This document shows, in pieces, positions 1-7,831 of a stretch of DNA of 38,634 nucleotides. This stretch comes from GW2011-AR18 sp038046085 (lineage in GTDB: Archaea > Nanobdellota > Nanobdellia > SCGC-AAA011-G17 > GW2011-AR18), in assembly GCA_038046085.1 (NCBI GenBank), contig JBBSWW010000005.1, positions 1 through 38,634 on the forward strand, in the 5' to 3' direction. Positions within the stretch are counted from its first letter, which is position 1. Every line of letters begins with the position of its first letter. The notes beneath the pieces are model-generated. The model saw only the letters and a program-made list of their open reading frames with translations. It did no database searches and had not been told where the DNA came from. The position numbers and the translations under genes are program-made.

Positions 1-14
1 GCTTTCTGCAAACA

Positions 15-22
15 TTTAAATA
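15..22 (+). promoter_or_regulatory. TATA box of the ZIP transporter gene
   Basis: TTTAAATA lies 23-30 nt before the ATG at 45. That is the spacing expected if transcription starts at or next to the start codon, so the mRNA is probably leaderless. Called from motif and spacing only. Confidence 0.45.
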
Positions 23-44
23 CAATATCTTTTCTAAAGTATAT

Positions 45-794
45 ATGCAATTATCATATTTCTATGCAATTATCAGTGTTTTGATCGTAAGTCTTATCTC
101 ATTGATTGGTGTTGTTTATTTCTCTTTTAAGAGTAAAAGTCTTAAACATATTCTAGTCTATGCTGTAAGTTTTTCTGCTGGTGCTTTATTTGGTGACGCT
201 TTATTGCATTTGCTTCCAGAAGTAGTTGAGAACGCTGAAGGTTTCAATTTACAGATATCCTTGTCTATACTATCTGGTATTTTACTATTCTTTATCATGG
301 AGAAATTTATTCACTGGAGACATTGCCATTCAGAATCTAGCAAGCATGTCCATCCTTTTGTGATTACTAATCTTTTTGGTGATGCTCTGCATAATTTTAT
401 TGATGGTTTGATTATTGGTGCTAGCTATTTAGTAAGTATACCTGTTGGTCTTGCTACTACTCTTGCTGTTGTTCTTCATGAGATTCCTCAGGAGATTGGT
501 GATTTTGCATTATTGATACATGGAGGATTATCTAAATCTAAGGCTTTATTATTTAATTTCTTATCAGCATTGACATCAATTATAGGTGTTCTTGTTGCTA
601 TTATATTGAGTTCAAGGGTTGAGAATATTACTCTTTATCTTGTTCCTTTTGCTGTTGGAGGTTTCTTGTATATTGCTGGCTCTGATCTTATCCCTGAACT
701 TCACAAAGAGACTAAAATTAAGAATTCTATTTTACAATTAGTTACTTTATTATTAGGTATTGGTGTTATGGTTGCTTTATTGTTTTTAGAATAA
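45..794 (+). CDS. ZIP-family divalent metal transporter
   Basis: Membrane protein of 249 residues of the ZIP family, which moves Zn2+, Fe2+ or Mn2+ into the cytoplasm. The family's two signature helices are visible: HNFIDG in one and HEIPQE in the next; their His, Asp and Glu residues form the binuclear metal site in known ZIPs. About seven to eight hydrophobic segments are present. A short His-containing loop (HWRHCHSE, near residues 90-97) precedes the signature helices and resembles the variable metal-binding loop of the family. The length is normal for prokaryotic ZIPs (ZupT-like). The start is supported by a TATA box at leaderless spacing. The exact metal cannot be told from sequence. 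The downstream gene is separate. Confidence 0.88.
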   Translation: MQLSYFYAIISVLIVSLISLIGVVYFSFKSKSLKHILVYAVSFSAGALFGDALLHLLPEVVENAEGFNLQISLSILSGILLFFIMEKFIHWRHCHSESSKHVHPFVITNLFGDALHNFIDGLIIGASYLVSIPVGLATTLAVVLHEIPQEIGDFALLIHGGLSKSKALLFNFLSALTSIIGVLVAIILSSRVENITLYLVPFAVGGFLYIAGSDLIPELHKETKIKNSILQLVTLLLGIGVMVALLFLE

Positions 795-845
795 TGTCTT
801 TTTTGTATATAAATGTTTAAATAATGAATATTTGTTTATTTTATT

Positions 846-1415
846 ATGAGATATAATTATAATAATTCACTTGTTCAGCAAATTGTAAAAAGTGTTTTTA
901 ATTTACATAATGATGTTAGGTATAAACCTGCTAATAATTTTTGGGCTTTGCCTAAAGGTTCTTTATCTAGATCTGATACTTATGTTGTTACAGGGCGTGA
1001 CTATAAAGGAACAGAATTTTCAGAGAATGAACCTGGTTTTATTTCTGGTAATCCTATTGATATAATCGGTTCGTATATTTCTGCTGATGATTATTATTCA
1101 TATAATCGTAATGGTAATATAACTGATAATGTTTATTCAAATAGAAGATTAATTTTAGCATCTGAGTTAAAAAATAGAAGTAGTTCTACTGAGCTTCACA
1201 TAAAGTAGAGTTTTTCTAGTGATGTTAAATTTAGTTATGTAGATGGTGTTTTAGTTCCAGAAAAAGTTATTATTGAACCTAAAGTAATTGTTCCTAATCC
1301 AAGATTAAATGCTTTGAAAACAAAAGATGGATTTGTTGATACTTTTAAAAGTTTAGACGATGTTAGTGATTTAGATTTATTAGACCCTATAGTTAATCAT
1401 CTATTTGATTCTTAA
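846..1415 (+). pseudogene. Unknown ORF interrupted by one in-frame TAG
   Basis: From the ATG at 846 a reading frame runs 120 codons to a TAG at 1206-1208 and then continues in the same frame for 68 more codons to a TAA at 1413-1415. The part after the TAG has ordinary codon use and reads like protein (for example VDGVLVPEKVIIEPK), so a single nonsense change probably split a gene of about 189 residues. The first part is Asn/Tyr/Ser-rich, with no signal peptide or membrane segment. No family is recognised. TAG ends several intact genes here (the Kef-type antiporter, rps17e, the THUMP methyltransferase, the diadenylate cyclase), so wholesale TAG reassignment is unlikely. Alternatives are programmed readthrough, a strain variant or a sequencing error. 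The 3' end abuts the antiporter gene on the other strand. Confidence 0.6.
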
Positions 1416-1417
1416 TT

Positions 1418-3112
1418 CTACCAGATATATTTTCCTTTCCTTAAATCTTCAACCATCTCTGTATAATATTTCTTTCCCCATTTTCTTATTTCTTTATCAT
1501 TTAAATGAGTGATATAATCTGCTATCTTCTGTCCTGCCATCATCTCTGGTTGTGTTACAAAATCTGCTCCTATCTTATACAGATCTAATATATCTAATAC
1601 GTTTCTTGCATTGACGAATATTACTGTCTTACGGTTTGTTTTTCTGAATTCTTTTACTATTAAATCATTAGCTTCTATGTTTGGTACTGTTGATACTACT
1701 ATTTTTGGTTTTAATTTTGCTAATTCATTTATTACTTCACTATCTGATACATCTGCATTTAATGTTTTTATTCCATATTTCTGTAAATTTCTTAATATCT
1801 CAGGATTCAGATCAACTGCTAATATCTTCTTCTTATTGGCTTTCTTTATTATATTATATCCAATTCTATGGCACCCTAATAATATTATATCATATCTTTC
1901 TTGCAATACTTTTTCATCTATTATATCAACTAATTTTTCTCTCTCAAATATTCTTATGTATCTTTCAAGTGTATTGTATATCTTATTTCCGTAAGTTATC
2001 AGGTATGTTGATCCAGTTATTGTTACTATACATACTACTGTAATGACAACAGTAGCTTCTAAACTTATATGTTTTAGTTTCATTCCTAATGCTATTAATA
2101 TCAATGAGAATTCACTTATCTGTGCTAAGCATAATCCAGTCAAAAATCCAGTCCTTCCTTTATACCCTAGTAATGTCATAAAGAAGAATACTATTAATGG
2201 TTTTATCACTAATGTGAATATTGAAAATATTATTATTGGTAATATTAAGGTTATAGCTGAACTGAATATCATTGCTATTCCTAGATTTATAAAAAATATT
2301 GCTATAAAGAAATCTCTTATTGGTCTTATCTTTGCATTTATCTCGAAATTATAATCTGAATTTGCTATTGCTACTCCTGCTAAGAATGCTCCTATCTCTA
2401 GACTGAATCCTAATTTTATTGCTGCTATTGCTGCTACGAAACACCATCCTATGCTGCTTAAGAATAATAATTCCTGTGTTCTTGATACTACATTGAAGAA
2501 TCTTTTTATTATTAAGTGATATACTAACCATATTCCTATGAATAGTCCTATACCTTTTAGTATTGCATATAATAATTGTATTGCAATGTTTGAATCTGCT
2601 TTCAATCCTGTTATTAGCATCAAAGCTACTACTGCGACTATATCTTGTATTAATAAAATTCCTACAGTTATCTTTCCATGTAATGTGTCTATCTCATTCC
2701 TATCTGTCAATAATTTTATTATTATTATTGTGCTGCTGAATGTTAATGCTAGACTTATGTATATTGATTCTATATTTTGGAATCCTATTATTCTTGCTAA
2801 CAGATATCCTATTCCTGCTGTGAAGAATACCTGTGCTATTCCTGTTATTAATGATACTTTTCCTATCTCTTTTATATTTCTCGGATGTAGATTGCTTCCA
2901 ACTATGAATAATAATAATGCAACTCCTATTTGTGAGAATAATGCTAGATCATCTAGTCCTTTTACAAGACCTAATGTCATTGGTCCTATTATTACTCCTG
3001 CTATGACATAAGCTAATACTAATGGCTGTTTCAATGTTTTGGCAATTAATCCTAATAATGTTGCTACTACTATCATTAAAGTTATATCTATAAAGAAATT
3101 TTGTGATATCAT
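1418..3112 (-). CDS. Kef-type (CPA2) cation:proton antiporter with TrkA-N domain
   Basis: Predicted K+ or Na+/H+ antiporter of 564 residues. The first ~385 residues contain about 12 hydrophobic segments typical of the CPA2 exchanger domain, including the LLLFIVGSNL segment near the N terminus. From about residue 405 a Rossmann-type RCK/TrkA-N domain follows (DIILLGCHRIGYNI, then an acidic AVDLNPE strand end), which binds nucleotides and gates transport in related proteins. The final TrkA-C domain seen in some relatives appears absent. The first glycine of the usual GxGRxG loop is G-C-H-R-I-G here. It stands alone on its strand. A c-di-AMP cyclase elsewhere in this window is a possible regulator of K+ transport, but no binding domain for c-di-AMP is visible in this protein. 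Confidence 0.88.
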   Translation of the reverse strand: MISQNFFIDITLMIVVATLLGLIAKTLKQPLVLAYVIAGVIIGPMTLGLVKGLDDLALFSQIGVALLLFIVGSNLHPRNIKEIGKVSLITGIAQVFFTAGIGYLLARIIGFQNIESIYISLALTFSSTIIIIKLLTDRNEIDTLHGKITVGILLIQDIVAVVALMLITGLKADSNIAIQLLYAILKGIGLFIGIWLVYHLIIKRFFNVVSRTQELLFLSSIGWCFVAAIAAIKLGFSLEIGAFLAGVAIANSDYNFEINAKIRPIRDFFIAIFFINLGIAMIFSSAITLILPIIIFSIFTLVIKPLIVFFFMTLLGYKGRTGFLTGLCLAQISEFSLILIALGMKLKHISLEATVVITVVCIVTITGSTYLITYGNKIYNTLERYIRIFEREKLVDIIDEKVLQERYDIILLGCHRIGYNIIKKANKKKILAVDLNPEILRNLQKYGIKTLNADVSDSEVINELAKLKPKIVVSTVPNIEANDLIVKEFRKTNRKTVIFVNARNVLDILDLYKIGADFVTQPEMMAGQKIADYITHLNDKEIRKWGKKYYTEMVEDLRKGKYIW

Positions 3113-3165
3113 TTACTCCTCTTTTTAATATTAGAAATTATTTTGTTTATTAATAAAACTTTCTC

Positions 3166-3462
3166 TTAGACTTTCTTCTTCATAGTTATTTCTATAAAAC
3201 TTACTCTTACCTGTCTTCCCTCTCTATTTTTGAAATCTTCGCTTCCTGTTTTTATATGTTTTATGTCTATATTGTTCTCTAAGAATCTGTTCATTGCAAC
3301 TTCTGATATGTCTACTGCTTTTGATATGAATTTTCCTCTTGCTTTTACTATTACCTCGTCTGAATTCTGTGTTGTGAACTGCATTACTACTCCTGTTACA
3401 TAATTTAGTAATGGTTTCTCTCCTACAAAGATTACATTATTGTCAGAATTATTATCTTCCAT
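3166..3462 (-). CDS. alba: DNA/RNA-binding protein Alba
   Basis: Chromatin or RNA-binding protein of the Alba family, 98 residues, close to the usual ~90-100. The family core is clear: an N-terminal VGEKPLLNYV segment that contains the nucleic-acid-binding lysine, a long helix, then VKARGKFISKAVDISEVA and a C-terminal RVSFIEITM strand. In known Albas the lysine of the loop corresponding to KPLLNYV is acetylated and contacts DNA. The gene lies between the antiporter and rps17e on the same strand with gaps of about 50-70 nt, so it may have its own promoter. An acidic, Asn/Asp-rich N terminus (MEDNNSDNN) is a small extension. Confidence 0.93.
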   Translation of the reverse strand: MEDNNSDNNVIFVGEKPLLNYVTGVVMQFTTQNSDEVIVKARGKFISKAVDISEVAMNRFLENNIDIKHIKTGSEDFKNREGRQVRVSFIEITMKKKV

Positions 3463-3532
3463 TTTCCCTTCAAAGTCTTATTTGGGATTCTATCTATAAA
3501 ATCTTAAGTATACTCTAATATATATTTTAGAA

Positions 3533-3724
3533 CTATTGTTTCTCTTTAGCTAATTTAGTAATGTATCCAGCTATTAAATTTCTTAATTTCTTTGATTGTA
3601 TCACAGCCATCTCAGTGACTGCTTTCTTATTATCATCAAATGTTGTTTTCTGGAATCTTTCAGGGTTTTGAGTATATAACTTAGCTCCAGCTCTCTTCAC
3701 TAATCTAGTTCTTATTCTTCCCAT
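3533..3724 (-). CDS. rps17e: 30S ribosomal protein eS17
   Basis: Short archaeal/eukaryotic-type ribosomal protein S17e of 63 residues, the typical archaeal size. The conserved N terminus MGRIRTRLVKR is followed by AGAKLYTQNPERF and the helical KKAVTEMAVIQSKKLRNLIA region. It is highly basic, as expected for a small-subunit rRNA-binding protein. It ends in TAG, and a second in-frame stop follows one codon later. It is close to alba on the same strand. The presence of eS17 is strong evidence that the host is archaeal. Confidence 0.95.
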   Translation of the reverse strand: MGRIRTRLVKRAGAKLYTQNPERFQKTTFDDNKKAVTEMAVIQSKKLRNLIAGYITKLAKEKQ

Positions 3725-3825
3725 AAAGTTTTGAAAACCTAGAATCTTTATAAAACTTACTATGACCCTTTAAATAACAATATTTTATGTTTTTTACAAA
3801 ATTTTCAGTTTTTTTCAAGGAAAGC

Positions 3826-3834
3826 TTATAAATT
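3826..3834 (+). promoter_or_regulatory. TATA/BRE promoter of the decayed BRO gene
   Basis: TTATAAATT lies 20-28 nt before the ATG at 3854, preceded by a purine-rich AAGGAAAG stretch that fits a BRE. The same layout (purine-rich BRE, then CTTATAAA) precedes the VapBC-like pair at 35336. Confidence 0.5.
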
Positions 3835-3853
3835 TTAAAAACAACATATTAAA

Positions 3854-4244
3854 ATGGAGTCTCACAATGCTTTAGTTGTATTCCAAGATAAGAAAATAAG
3901 GAGAATATTTCATAATAATGAGTGGTATTTCTCTGTAATTGATGTAGTTCAGGCTTTGACTGATAGCCCAGACCCTAATGATTATTGGTATAGGACAAAG
4001 AAAAGAGAAAAAGAATCAAGCGAAGTTGAACTATCGACATTTTGTCGATACTTGAAATTATTAGCTGAGGATAATAAATTAAGGGAAACTGATTGTGCTA
4101 ATACTAATGATATGTTTAGACTAATCCAATCAATATCCTGCTAATAATGCAAAAAAAGAATTAGAAAGTGAAACTAAAAAGTCAGTAATATCAAAAGATA
4201 ACTTCCTTAATCTTGATAAAAAGAAAAAATTAAGCAAAGGATAG
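3854..4244 (+). pseudogene. BRO-N/DinD-like gene with internal deletion
   Basis: The first 96 codons encode a BRO N-terminal (phage antirepressor-type) domain close to the intact paralogue at 25475-26314: both start MES, both have WYFSVIDVVQALTD / WWFSVVDIVQALTD, and both continue with KLRETDC. The frame then stops at 4142-4144 just after IQSIS. The next frame, from about 4137 to the TAG at 4242-4244, encodes a tail (KKELESETKKSVISKDN, then LNLDKKKKLSKG) that matches the last ~34 residues of the paralogue. About 150 codons corresponding to the middle of the family (DinD-like core) are missing, with a frameshift at the junction. It still has a good promoter, so a 96-residue BRO-N protein could be made, but its role would be speculative. 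Confidence 0.75.
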
Positions 4245-4274
4245 GCTTTTAAAATTTATTATTTTTATAAATTT

Positions 4275-4529
4275 ATGACAAACTTAGAAAATCCATTATT
4301 AAAAAGCATAGATACTCTTCTTATAGAAACTCAGGAGAGAATAAATCATCATAATGAACGTTATGTTGCTGTAGTTAACCCTAATTCAGAAAATGCACAT
4401 GAAAGAGAAGATTCAATAACATACGGAAAATTAATAGAACTAGAGAGAGAAGATAGAAAAGTTATATGGGATGAGTTTTACGCATCTATTAGTTCAACAT
4501 TACCAAAAATAAAAAGATGTAGATACTAA
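4275..4529 (+). CDS. Small hypothetical protein
   Basis: Open frame of 84 residues with no recognised family. It is highly charged and helical in character (for example ETQERINHHNERY and GKLIELEREDRKVIW), with no signal peptide or membrane segment. A TATA-like stretch (TTTATTATTTTTATAA) lies just upstream. Its codon use is A-rich (many AAA, GAA, AGA) unlike the T-rich neighbouring core genes, like the BRO remnant before it; the two may have arrived together. Its last four bases overlap the convergent methyltransferase gene, the two stop codons being interleaved. Confidence 0.5.
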   Translation: MTNLENPLLKSIDTLLIETQERINHHNERYVAVVNPNSENAHEREDSITYGKLIELEREDRKVIWDEFYASISSTLPKIKRCRY

Positions 4530-5644
4530 TTCCTCTCTAATACGTATATCTCTCTTCCTAATTTATTCTTATTAGAACCATATAATACAGGTCTGTAAGC
4601 TAGTGTATATTTATGTTCTTTTGCCATGTTCTCAAAATCCATTGCAACACTTTTTCCTTCCAATGTTTTTAATCTTGGTACTACCATTGCAACTCTTGAT
4701 CCAGGTTTTAATATATTATAGATTTCACTTAACAAGTTAGAATAAATCTCTCTTAATTCTTCTATTGTCTCTCTTGCTTCCATCATATTTGGCAATTTCC
4801 TTATGTAAGGTCCCATGTATGGTTCTGTTACTACTCCGTTTATCATTGTCTTTACAAACTTTGAAGTATCACGACTATTCTTATTATGTAACACATAACT
4901 TGTCTTTATCCCATAGGTTGTCTTTAACCATTCTAGATTCTCTGTTGTCTGTTTTATTGCCTCTTTGTCTATATCCATTCCTATGACATTTATTCCTCTT
5001 AGCATTGATTCCTGTAATATTGTTCCTGAACCGCAGAATGGATCTAATATTGTGTTTCCTGATCTTGCCTTGCTTAAATTAACTAATATCTTAGCCAGTC
5101 TTATAGAAATTACTTTCATGTAATCAACATTAGGTCTTCCTAAGTCTCTCTCTTTCTGTTCTATCACATCTGTTACTGCTACTGTGACTCCAACCTGGTT
5201 CTTGAATACTACTACATCTACTACTTTTTCCTTGTATTCTTTCTTGATCAGTTTTGTTGGTTCACCTTCATGTCTGTGTGTCGCTTTTACTTTTATTCTT
5301 TTGAAATAATCTTTTAGATAATCCTCAACTATGTCTAGTATTCCTGTATTATATCCTGTAACATAATATTCTGTCTTGTTGCTTGTTCCTTTATAGATAT
5401 CATATTTTTCTAAGTTCTGTTCTATCTCATCAGGTCTTAATGTTGCTGATATTACCTCAGCTATCTTCACTGTCCCACCTAGATCATGTATGACTTCTTG
5501 TTTTAATTCTTTTAATTTTATTGATATTATTGAATCATTTGAATCTAATATCTGGTACTCTTCATTCTTTCCTTCAAAGTATGATTCTATCTCTATCTTT
5601 GATAGTTCAGGATCTCTTCCAAGTACAAATAAGTAGTTTTTCAT
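4526..5644 (-). CDS. THUMP-containing Trm11/TrmG10-type tRNA guanine-N2 methyltransferase
   Basis: Probable SAM-dependent tRNA (guanine-N2) methyltransferase, 372 residues. An N-terminal THUMP-like RNA-binding region (to about residue 160) precedes a Rossmann methyltransferase domain. The conserved RPNVDYMKVIS segment lies at about 170, the SAM loop DPFCGSGT at 201-208 and the acidic strand end GMDID at 222-226. Motif IV, normally D/N-PP-Y, reads TEPYMGP at 273-279. I recall an acidic-then-P-aromatic form of this motif from uncharacterised relatives in small-genome lineages, so the site may be a variant rather than dead. Trm11/TrmG10 enzymes act on G10 (and some relatives on G6 or G26) of tRNA; the exact position is inferred, not shown. 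It converges with and overlaps the small gene at 4275. Confidence 0.78.
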   Translation of the reverse strand: MKNYLFVLGRDPELSKIEIESYFEGKNEEYQILDSNDSIISIKLKELKQEVIHDLGGTVKIAEVISATLRPDEIEQNLEKYDIYKGTSNKTEYYVTGYNTGILDIVEDYLKDYFKRIKVKATHRHEGEPTKLIKKEYKEKVVDVVVFKNQVGVTVAVTDVIEQKERDLGRPNVDYMKVISIRLAKILVNLSKARSGNTILDPFCGSGTILQESMLRGINVIGMDIDKEAIKQTTENLEWLKTTYGIKTSYVLHNKNSRDTSKFVKTMINGVVTEPYMGPYIRKLPNMMEARETIEELREIYSNLLSEIYNILKPGSRVAMVVPRLKTLEGKSVAMDFENMAKEHKYTLAYRPVLYGSNKNKLGREIYVLERN

Positions 5645-5819
5645 AATATCTATTTTTTATATAATATTATAAAGCTTGCTAAGGAAGTTATTTGAAGTAT
5701 TTTTGTTCTTATATAGAGATTAACAGGAATCAAGGAACATAAATGATTTTCTTTATTTTTTGTAAATCTTTCAGTTTTTTCTTCTAAAGACTTTTTAAAT
5801 CTATTTCATTAATTATTTT

Positions 5820-6116
5820 ATGATAATATTAAGTATATGGTTGTATGGGAAACCTTCATGGGATATTCCTATTGAAGGTAAAAGTTTCTTGGATCCTAGG
5901 ATTATTAGAGAGCACAATGAATATCTTTATTCGCATCTGAATTCAATATGTTCGATTATAGAAAAATTGAATTCTAATGGTTGGAATTTTTCAGAAGTCT
6001 ATGGAGAATTCTATGCTATTGTATTCTATAAGAACATCTCTTATTCATCAGCTAGTAAAGAAGTATCATCATTGGATATTCCTTATGATAAGATTGTGAT
6101 GGAAGAGATAAGATGA
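5820..6116 (+). CDS. Hypothetical protein upstream of secreted hydrolase
   Basis: Open frame of 98 residues, no recognised family. It has mixed composition with several aromatic residues (WLYGKPSWD near the start, FYAIVFYKN near the end) and no signal peptide or membrane segment. Its stop overlaps the start of the next gene in the ATGA manner (6113-6116), which argues that both are translated from one mRNA. The 175-nt gap before it contains promoters for the divergent methyltransferase gene and, at about 5795 (CTTTTTAAATC), a TATA-like element at leaderless distance. Confidence 0.55.
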   Translation: MIILSIWLYGKPSWDIPIEGKSFLDPRIIREHNEYLYSHLNSICSIIEKLNSNGWNFSEVYGEFYAIVFYKNISYSSASKEVSSLDIPYDKIVMEEIR

Positions 6117-6751
6117 GATTATTTATTATTTTATTATTATGTATACCAAGTGTTTATGCATGGGATTCTAATGGCCATAAAGCAATTGTTGATTATATCT
6201 ATTTTAATACTGATATGTATTCTAAAGGTTTTAACTTATCAAGATTAGAGGAAGGTTCTGTTGCTCCTGACAAAGTCTTCAAGGATCAGAAAAAACATCA
6301 TTATCCATCATCTTACGATCTCGCTAATAAATGGTTGAATAATTCTGATGATTATAGTTTCGGTGTTGCCTCTCATTATATCTCAGATTCTTTTGATGCT
6401 ACTGAATATATTAATAATGAAAATTCTAAAGATAGGAAACTTTTCTACTCTAAGGCAGTTATTGATATTGAATGCAGGAATTATGGTTACTCTTTGTCAG
6501 ATCTTAAAGAAGGTTCTAAGAATTATATTGAATGGAATTCATGGCTGAAGAATAAAAGCAATGCAATTCCTGTGAAAGAAATAAATCAGGCAACAAAAGT
6601 TTCTTTGTCAATAGCTCTCAAGAAATATAATCTTACATGTTTGAAAAGGACTGATGTTCAGGATTTTGATTATTTTAGGAATAATGTTATTTACGAAATG
6701 ATTGCATTGTTTATTCTTTCAGTTATCTTCTTATATCTCTTTAATAGTTAA
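6113..6751 (+). CDS. Secreted S1/P1 nuclease / Zn-dependent phospholipase C-like protein
   Basis: Predicted exported, membrane-anchored protein of 212 residues. A signal peptide (residues 1-16, ending SVYA) would leave Trp17 as the mature N terminus. In the S1/P1 nuclease and zinc-dependent phospholipase C superfamily the N-terminal Trp itself binds zinc, and the next ligand is a His five residues later; here W-D-S-N-G-H fits exactly (Trp17, His22). Further candidate ligands are Asp53 (APD), His62/His63 and the HxxxD pair His88/Asp92 (SHYISD). No histidine occurs after residue 92, so the later ligands of full-length family members are missing and the site may hold fewer zincs. A C-terminal hydrophobic helix (about 193-210) would anchor it. 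The start overlaps the upstream gene by four bases. Confidence 0.6.
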   Translation: MRLFIILLLCIPSVYAWDSNGHKAIVDYIYFNTDMYSKGFNLSRLEEGSVAPDKVFKDQKKHHYPSSYDLANKWLNNSDDYSFGVASHYISDSFDATEYINNENSKDRKLFYSKAVIDIECRNYGYSLSDLKEGSKNYIEWNSWLKNKSNAIPVKEINQATKVSLSIALKKYNLTCLKRTDVQDFDYFRNNVIYEMIALFILSVIFLYLFNS

Positions 6752-7756
6752 CTGTCCGTTATATTTTGTGTTGACTAATTCTAATGCTTTCTTGTTGACT
6801 TTTCCGTTTACTATTAATATTGTCGGAAGTTTTTTCAATTGTCCATCGCTGTAAGCTAATGATATGTCAGAATCATTTATAGAAGCTTTATTTTTCGCTT
6901 TTACATAATACTTTAGTTTTCCAAAATTAGTATTCAAGTTTATTATGAAATCTATCTCTTTCTCTTTTTTTACTAATTCTTCTTTTATTATCTCTGCATT
7001 GTTTGTATTTAATAGTTCTAATATCTGTTCATAGAATTTTCCTTCTGGTTTTTTTACAACTTCAGTTTTAATCTCTTCTTTTACTTTAATAGGTTTATCT
7101 TCTATTATTTGTGTTTTTATCTCAGGTTTTATCTCTTTCAATAATTCCTCTCTTAAGTTTTTTACAGCTTCTTTTATTAAATGCTCTTGATGATTGTTTG
7201 TTTCATGTATTATCTTAGGTTCTTCTAATGTTTTATTCTCTTCAACAATATTTTCCTGTATTAATGTTGAGGCATTGTTTGTAAGCTCTTGTGTAGGTTC
7301 AACATATACATTGTTCATTATCTCTGTTATCTTATTTTTTGCCTCTTCATCATTCACTAGGTGATGTTTCCAAAATGTCTCATTATTATTCTGTACTAGT
7401 ACATTTATTGGTCTTACAAAATCTTTTAAACTTTTTATTGCAACTCTCTGCCATGGTTCTAGGTCTATCTCTCTCATTACTTTATGTTCTTTTATTAATT
7501 CGTAAGCCTGTTTTTCTCTTCCGCTTAAGCTTGTAGCCAGTCTTGTATCCATTAATGGTTCCTGTCCCTCAATGTAATACAAAGGACTTCCACCAATAGA
7601 TGCAAATGTTATCTTTAGTTTTTTATTAGCAACTAGTTCTGATAGCATTGCTGATGCAAATAATATGTTTGTATTGAGAAATTTTGATAATTGTACTGGT
7701 AATACAGGTCCTGTTGATCTTACAAAGTTTAGTACTGCCTCTCTTTGGTCTGCCAT
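6731..7756 (-). CDS. Winged-helix protein with possible nuclease-like C-terminal domain
   Basis: Conserved-looking protein of 341 residues without a known name. Residues 1 to about 70 look like a winged helix (PVQLSKFLNTNILFASAMLSE as helices, then a wing ending LYYIEGQEPL). A charged, Glu/Lys-rich linker with coiled-coil character spans roughly 165-240. The last ~100 residues form an alternating alpha/beta domain (EIDFIINLN, then KLKYYVKAKNK) that resembles a restriction-endonuclease fold, with an Asp and a downstream Lys pair but no clear PD-(D/E)xK Glu. It lies directly downstream of endA on the same strand with a 75-nt gap, so DNA or RNA binding is plausible. Its tail overlaps the convergent secreted hydrolase gene by 21 bases. 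Confidence 0.6.
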   Translation of the reverse strand: MADQREAVLNFVRSTGPVLPVQLSKFLNTNILFASAMLSELVANKKLKITFASIGGSPLYYIEGQEPLMDTRLATSLSGREKQAYELIKEHKVMREIDLEPWQRVAIKSLKDFVRPINVLVQNNNETFWKHHLVNDEEAKNKITEIMNNVYVEPTQELTNNASTLIQENIVEENKTLEEPKIIHETNNHQEHLIKEAVKNLREELLKEIKPEIKTQIIEDKPIKVKEEIKTEVVKKPEGKFYEQILELLNTNNAEIIKEELVKKEKEIDFIINLNTNFGKLKYYVKAKNKASINDSDISLAYSDGQLKKLPTILIVNGKVNKKALELVNTKYNGQLTIKEI

Positions 7757-7831
7757 TAATTAATTGTTATCTCTTTTTATTTAAAACTTTATGTTATTTT
7801 TTAATATATATTTTCTATTTTAGTAATTAGT

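Noticed and set aside
846..1415. Pyrrolysine or general TAG reassignment explaining the in-frame TAG
   Set aside because: TAG is the natural end of several intact genes here, including rps17e, the antiporter, the THUMP methyltransferase and the diadenylate cyclase, and no PylS or amber tRNA is in the window.
1611..2531. Several long opposite-strand frames inside the antiporter gene
   Set aside because: They are low-complexity hydrophobic or Ile/Asn/Ser-rich shadows of the membrane-protein gene with no family features. Similar shadows inside rel, tgt and the PKD gene were dropped for the same reason.
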